A program made the translations under genes and the position numbers. From Typha latifolia (lineage: Eukaryota > Streptophyta > Magnoliopsida > Poales > Typhaceae), in NCBI GenBank assembly GCA_019914945.1, contig CM034101.1, forward strand, positions 11,171,188-11,235,187: DNA of 64,000 bases. Direction: 5' to 3'. The notes beneath the pieces were generated by a model. That model saw only the letters and a list, made by a program, of their open reading frames with translations, was not told where the DNA came from and did not search any database. Of the stretch, positions 61,225 through 64,000 are shown one piece after another. How positions within the stretch are numbered: position 1 is the stretch's first letter; every line of letters starts with the position of its first letter.

Positions 61225-64000
61225 TGTCACGACCCGAAATAGGAATCATGACCGGCCATACATCTTAATATGCTTGAGATACACGAGGCCTTATTAATAC
61301 TTTCTACGAGTACGATGGCAAATAAATAAATAAAATGAAGATCTGCTTTATTAAATTTAAAAACTAATTGCAATAAACATAAAACAATATTATTGTTTTT
61401 GAGTCTCTAACGAAATAAATAAATCTTCTAATCTAAAGCATAAAATCCAAAAGAGCAAAAAAGTAAATAGGTGAATCCTAAGTGGAGGTAGAGTCTGAGT
61501 ACATCTCCCTCAGTCGTCCCGCTGACTATTACCTGAGATAGATAAATAAATACAAAAAAAAGAATCCATGAGCCAACAACCATAGCTCAATGAGTGGAAT
61601 CCACTCGAAAACTAAATAAATTCTAAATTATATTAATGCTGAATAAGATTAAACTAAAAGCAACAATATCCATAACAACTTGCAATAAGGATACTCTTAA
61701 TATAATAAAAATGATAACAATAAAGAGTCACAACTTGTAACCTTGTACAGTTTCAACGTATTAACATATTTTTAATATTTATACTGTCATATGTCTCAAT
61801 AGGTCTAAACTGTCATGACCCAAAATAGGAATCATGACCGGCCATACATCTCAATATGCTTGAGATGCATGAAGCCTTATTAATACTCTCTACGTGTACG
61901 ATGGCAAAATAAATAAATAAATAAGAATGTGCTATATTAAATTTTATAACTAATTGCAATAAAAATATAAAACAATGTTAATGTTTTTGAGTCTCTAAAC
62001 TAAATAAATAAAATGTCTAATCTAAAGCATAAAATCAAAAGAGCGGAAAGACAAATAGGTGAATCCTAAGTAGAGGTGGAGTCCGGGTACATCTCGCTCA
62101 GTCGCCCCGCGGACTATTACTTGAAATAAATAAACAAATACAAAAAACAAAAGAACCCGTGAGCCAACAACTATAGCTCAGTGAGTGGAATCCACTCACT
62201 AACCTAATAAATTTTAATTCATATTAATGCTGAATAAATTAAACTAAAAGCAACAATATCCATCACAATATGCAATAGGCATGCTCTCTGAATAATAATA
62301 ATGATAACAATAGAGAGAGAGATGTTACTACTTGTAACCTTGCACGTTTTCAACATATTAACATCTTTTAATATTTATACTGTTATATGTCTCAATGGGT
62401 CTAAACCCTGTGGATTCACATCAACTAGAAGTCACCTCGAGATGAGGGTGAAATAAATAATTTGCACACAGAAAATTTACATGGTCTGACAAAAATACGA
62501 AATATAATAAAATAAACACGTGAGTGAATCCACTCACCTGAGTCTAGGCAAGACAACCGAAACCTCAAATCTCTAGCTCACGTACTAGAATTCACCACCT
62601 TAAATAATAAATAATATTCAAATTTTTAATTTGAATAATAACAATATTTTTAAAATTTAAAAACCAAAAATAACTAAAATAGGTTTAAAAATTACCCATT
62701 GGATTGGGGCTGGGCTGCTGGCCCGACCCAATCCAAAAGACATCAACTAAATCGGATTGGGCCGAGGCCCAGCCGAATTAATTGAATTGGGCTCGGGCTA
62801 ACCCGCAGCCCACCAACTTAAGTGGTTCGGTTCGGGTTTGTGGATCCGAAATCCAAACCCGAACCGAACCCGACTTAAAAAGGAAAAGGTGGTTGGCTCG
62901 GGTTTCACCCGAGCCCAGCCAACCCTTTTCTTCCCCCCTCGCGACCGACGCGAGAAGATGACTGAGGGAGAGGGTGACCACCGGCGACCTCTCGCCGGCG
63001 ACCCCTTCACAACCACCTTCAACCTCTCCTCTCCCTCTCACCCTTCCTCTGTCGTCTTCACGAGGTGGAGGAGGACTCATCAACGACGGCCGATGCGGAA
63101 TCCAACGCCGATCAGAGCCACAAGGGCCCCGTAGAAGACATCTCCGACACCAGGCTCGGAGCACGGAGCCTCCGGTGACGATGCGGTTGCGACTCGAAGC
63201 CGCCGGCCGGCCAGATTTGCCGACGAGGCCGAATTCCGCAAATTAGGTATTTCAGATTTACCTATTTAATTTTAAATTAAACTAGAGGGATGAGAGAGGG
63301 CTCACCGGGGAGGAGTGTGGTGGTTCCAATTTCCTCCGGCGACGCTCCGGCTGGCCGATTCCACGGCGACGACTCCGACGGTGAGGAAGAAGCGAAAGAA
63401 GGGAGGAAGGAGAGAGAGAAGAGGGGCGGGGTTTAAGAGAGAGGATTAGGGCTAATTTATAGATTAGAAGAGGATTAAATCTAATCTGATTCGGATTAGA
63501 TGAAATCCTCCCTTATCAGCCTCGACGCGTGCTGGAGAGGGAGAGGGGAGGGGCTACACGTGCAGAGCACGTGCACTTTCCTCTCTCAACCCCTATTTTT
63601 TTTTTTTTTTTTTATTCTGGTTTTGACATAAACCCTATGGATCCACATCAACTAGAAGTTACCTCGAGATGACGCTCAGGACTTTTCTTCATAGCTGATC
63701 CAATTAGGGTCATCAGATGATATCACTATGTGGTCAACACATTTTGTTTTTTCCACTAACCGTTGAGAGAAGCTAGAATCACCTAGGAATTTATCATTCA
63801 TCCTAGGACTATTCCCTAACCCCGCTAGAGTCACCTAAGAAAGTCACCGCAGGAATCGATTTAGGACTTTCCTCCTGAACTTCTAGATAGACTTGAGTCT
63901 CCACGGAAAATCGCAAGTGATTTATACCGGGATTGTTCTCTAAGTCGTACCAATACTAGTCTCGTTTTTATTTTCACAAATTTTAATATTTGCACAAAAT
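61225..64000 (-). mobile_element. Outer LTR (right end beyond window), interrupted by an LTR of the same family
   Basis: Starts tgtcacgacccgaaatagga, the reverse complement of the 3' end of the solo LTR at 39633-41891. It matches to 61810, then resumes at 63629 (taaaccctatggatccacatc) and follows the 40960-41310 part of the family to 64000. It lacks its 5' portion inside the window. Confidence 0.75.
61811..63628 (-). mobile_element. Inner solo LTR with TAAAC target duplication
   Basis: Begins tgtcatgacccaaaatagga and ends attctggttttgaca. TAAAC stands at 61806-61810 and 63629-63633, a perfect 5-bp duplication. It is 1818 bp against 2259 bp for the 39633 copy; one deletion removes the stretch between the tatttcaccc block and the tcatctcgagg block. 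It contains the same GC-rich nested CGGGTTCGGG and lower-coding block (62700-63240). The small GC-rich frames there are not genes. Confidence 0.8.

Larger units (their letters stand above)
60448..64000 (+). other. ABCG intron 13, start only (>3.5 kb), invaded by LTRs
   Basis: Donor gtatttc. About 500 bp of plain intron, then LTR sequence to the window end. No acceptor followed by the C-terminal exon was found in any frame. Confidence 0.7.

Noticed and set aside
62838..63246. GC-rich Pro/Arg/Thr frames on both strands
   Set aside because: They lie within the GC-rich block of an LTR present in other copies (40000-40560); not protein-coding.

Overview
This is nuclear DNA from a flowering plant. 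It has spliced genes with GT-AG introns, a chloroplast-targeted chaperonin, plant chromovirus and copia retrotransposons with initiator-Met-tRNA primer sites, MITE-like elements and long GA/CT/ATT microsatellites. The AT-rich, retrotransposon-filled introns suggest a large-genome angiosperm, perhaps a monocot. The species cannot be read from the sequence.

Two protein-coding genes can be reconstructed, and they diverge from a shared 3.7-kb spacer. On the minus strand (8256 down to 3857) is a complete eight-exon gene for the alpha subunit of the chloroplast chaperonin 60 (Rubisco large subunit-binding protein), 583 codons. A textbook heat-shock element lies about 160 bp upstream of its ATG. On the plus strand (11966 to at least 60447) is a half-size ABCG transporter of the ABCG24/ABCG28 type. 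I could join 13 exons into an uninterrupted frame of 3095 nt (1031 complete codons). The last exon, encoding the C-terminal part of the membrane domain, is not in the window.

Most of the window is ABCG introns swollen by mobile elements. Intron 3 (7.5 kb) holds an antisense C2H2 zinc-finger pseudogene, a 400-bp CT-rich tract and a foldback element with a near-perfect 68-bp hairpin. Intron 6 (12.3 kb) holds a long-TIR element, a hAT-like MITE with a perfect 8-bp target duplication, a truncated copia, a decayed chromovirus and two inverted LTR fragments. Intron 8 (11.1 kb) is mainly one copia element with ~100-bp LTRs that was hit by at least five later insertions. Intron 9 (11.4 kb) holds another copia, a solo LTR, a chromovirus whose reverse transcriptase is split by a second foldback element, and an RNase H fragment. 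Intron 13 runs into an LTR that contains a solo LTR of its own family with a TAAAC target duplication.

I see no virus, CRISPR array, rRNA or tRNA gene, and no biosynthetic cluster. The most novel material is (1) a foldback/Mutator-like element family with at least four copies, sharing two conserved boxes and long inverted-repeat arms; (2) a hAT-like MITE family rich in GATCGGCC words; and (3) the datable layers of the intron 8 nest. The transporter frame stays open through all of this.
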